Below are positions 45,789 through 45,912 of a stretch of DNA of 45,912 nt, piece after piece; position 1 is the first letter of the stretch; each line of letters opens with the position of its first letter. The notes beneath the pieces were generated by a model, which saw nothing but the letters and a program-made list of their open reading frames with translations, did no database searches and had not been told where the DNA came from. The position numbers and the translations under genes are program-made. The stretch comes from a virus. The DNA lies in the IMG/VR virus record IMGVR_UViG_3300007539_000039, positions 1-45,912 of that record. One strand, 5' to 3'.

Positions 45789-45795
45789 CTAGACT
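45789..45795 (+). promoter_or_regulatory. late-type element CTAGACT
   Basis: Plus-strand CTAGACT, 21 nt before the ATG at 45817. Confidence 0.45.
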
Positions 45796-45816
45796 TCACT
45801 GACATGCAGCGCGTGG

Positions 45817-45912
45817 ATGCTCTCGACACAAACCCGGCTGCGGGTTGAGTTCATCTGCGATCGAATCGCCAAAGGTGCGCCCGTTGCGCTCAATGACATG
45901 AGCTGGGTGCAG
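45817..45912 (+). CDS. partial gene cut by window edge
   Basis: First 32 codons only. RLRVEFICDRIAKGAPVALNDMSWVQ resembles the N-terminus of short cyanobacterial and cyanophage proteins with an IAxRIAxGxxVxLxDMxWxQ pattern. It shows the genome continues to the right; joining it to base 1 gives no matching continuation. Confidence 0.5.
   Translation, partial: MLSTQTRLRVEFICDRIAKGAPVALNDMSWVQ

Noticed and set aside
1-45912. Terminal repeat or circular join of the window ends
   Set aside because: No shared sequence is visible between the ends, and the partial right-end gene does not continue sensibly at base 1.
1-45912. CRISPR array, insertion sequence, integrase/attachment site, photosynthesis genes such as psbA
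   Set aside because: None seen on either strand. The spaced leader repeats are too far apart and unequal for a CRISPR.

Overview
The window is a 45.9 kb, GC-rich piece of a tailed double-stranded DNA phage genome. The phage identity rests on a terminase large subunit with ATPase and nuclease motifs, a portal-like protein, a two-domain endolysin and dense tracts of tiny overlapping genes. No integrase, tRNA, CRISPR array, insertion sequence or host metabolic operon is visible. The host is probably a unicellular cyanobacterium of the Synechococcus/Cyanobium kind. That is inferred only from family resemblance of several products (the 43921 regulator, the 53-residue protein at 1530, a possible NblA-like protein at 41629) and is not proven. 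The last gene (from 45817) runs off the right edge. No major capsid protein, replicative polymerase, helicase or primase is recognisable, so the genome probably continues beyond the window.

Layout. (1) 1-1341: two LAGLIDADG endonuclease-like domains in different frames. (2) 1530-3937, plus strand: tail-fibre and small virion-type genes. (3) 19364 down to 3952, minus strand: the late structural and packaging block. In order of transcription it holds a 1076-residue protein, a set of Gly/Ala-rich membrane-active or internal-virion-like proteins, a TerS candidate, TerL, portal, a scaffold-like protein overlapping the portal frame, small genes, the lysozyme/M15 endolysin and a small beta-rich protein. 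(4) 19402-20330: about 0.9 kb without genes between the divergent arms, with a purine tract, a pyrimidine tract and a tandem repeat; it is a candidate control or origin region. (5) 20365-45138, plus strand: roughly 60 mostly tiny genes in short transcription cassettes. It includes Gp157, DUF932 and Gp88 family members, HTH and zinc proteins, an SSB, a clamp-like protein and a PD-(D/E)XK nuclease. (6) Scattered minus-strand islands inside the plus arm (24460-25177, 30987-31514, 34551-34742, 38172-39158, 41629-41904, 45491-45724), one of which encodes a Dps protein with all four ferroxidase residues.

Two regulatory grammars stand out. In the plus arm, cassettes end with near-identical intrinsic terminators, followed by a conserved leader built on CAGCAGTGCAT that often reaches the start codon. 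In contrast, most minus-strand transcription units, and the plus-strand tail genes, carry an NTAGNNT element (best form YTAGAMT) 17-37 nt before the start codon; it looks like a late promoter core. Together they suggest an early programme of terminator-leader cassettes to the right of 20.3 kb and a late programme that acts both on the structural arm and on single genes embedded antisense in the early arm.
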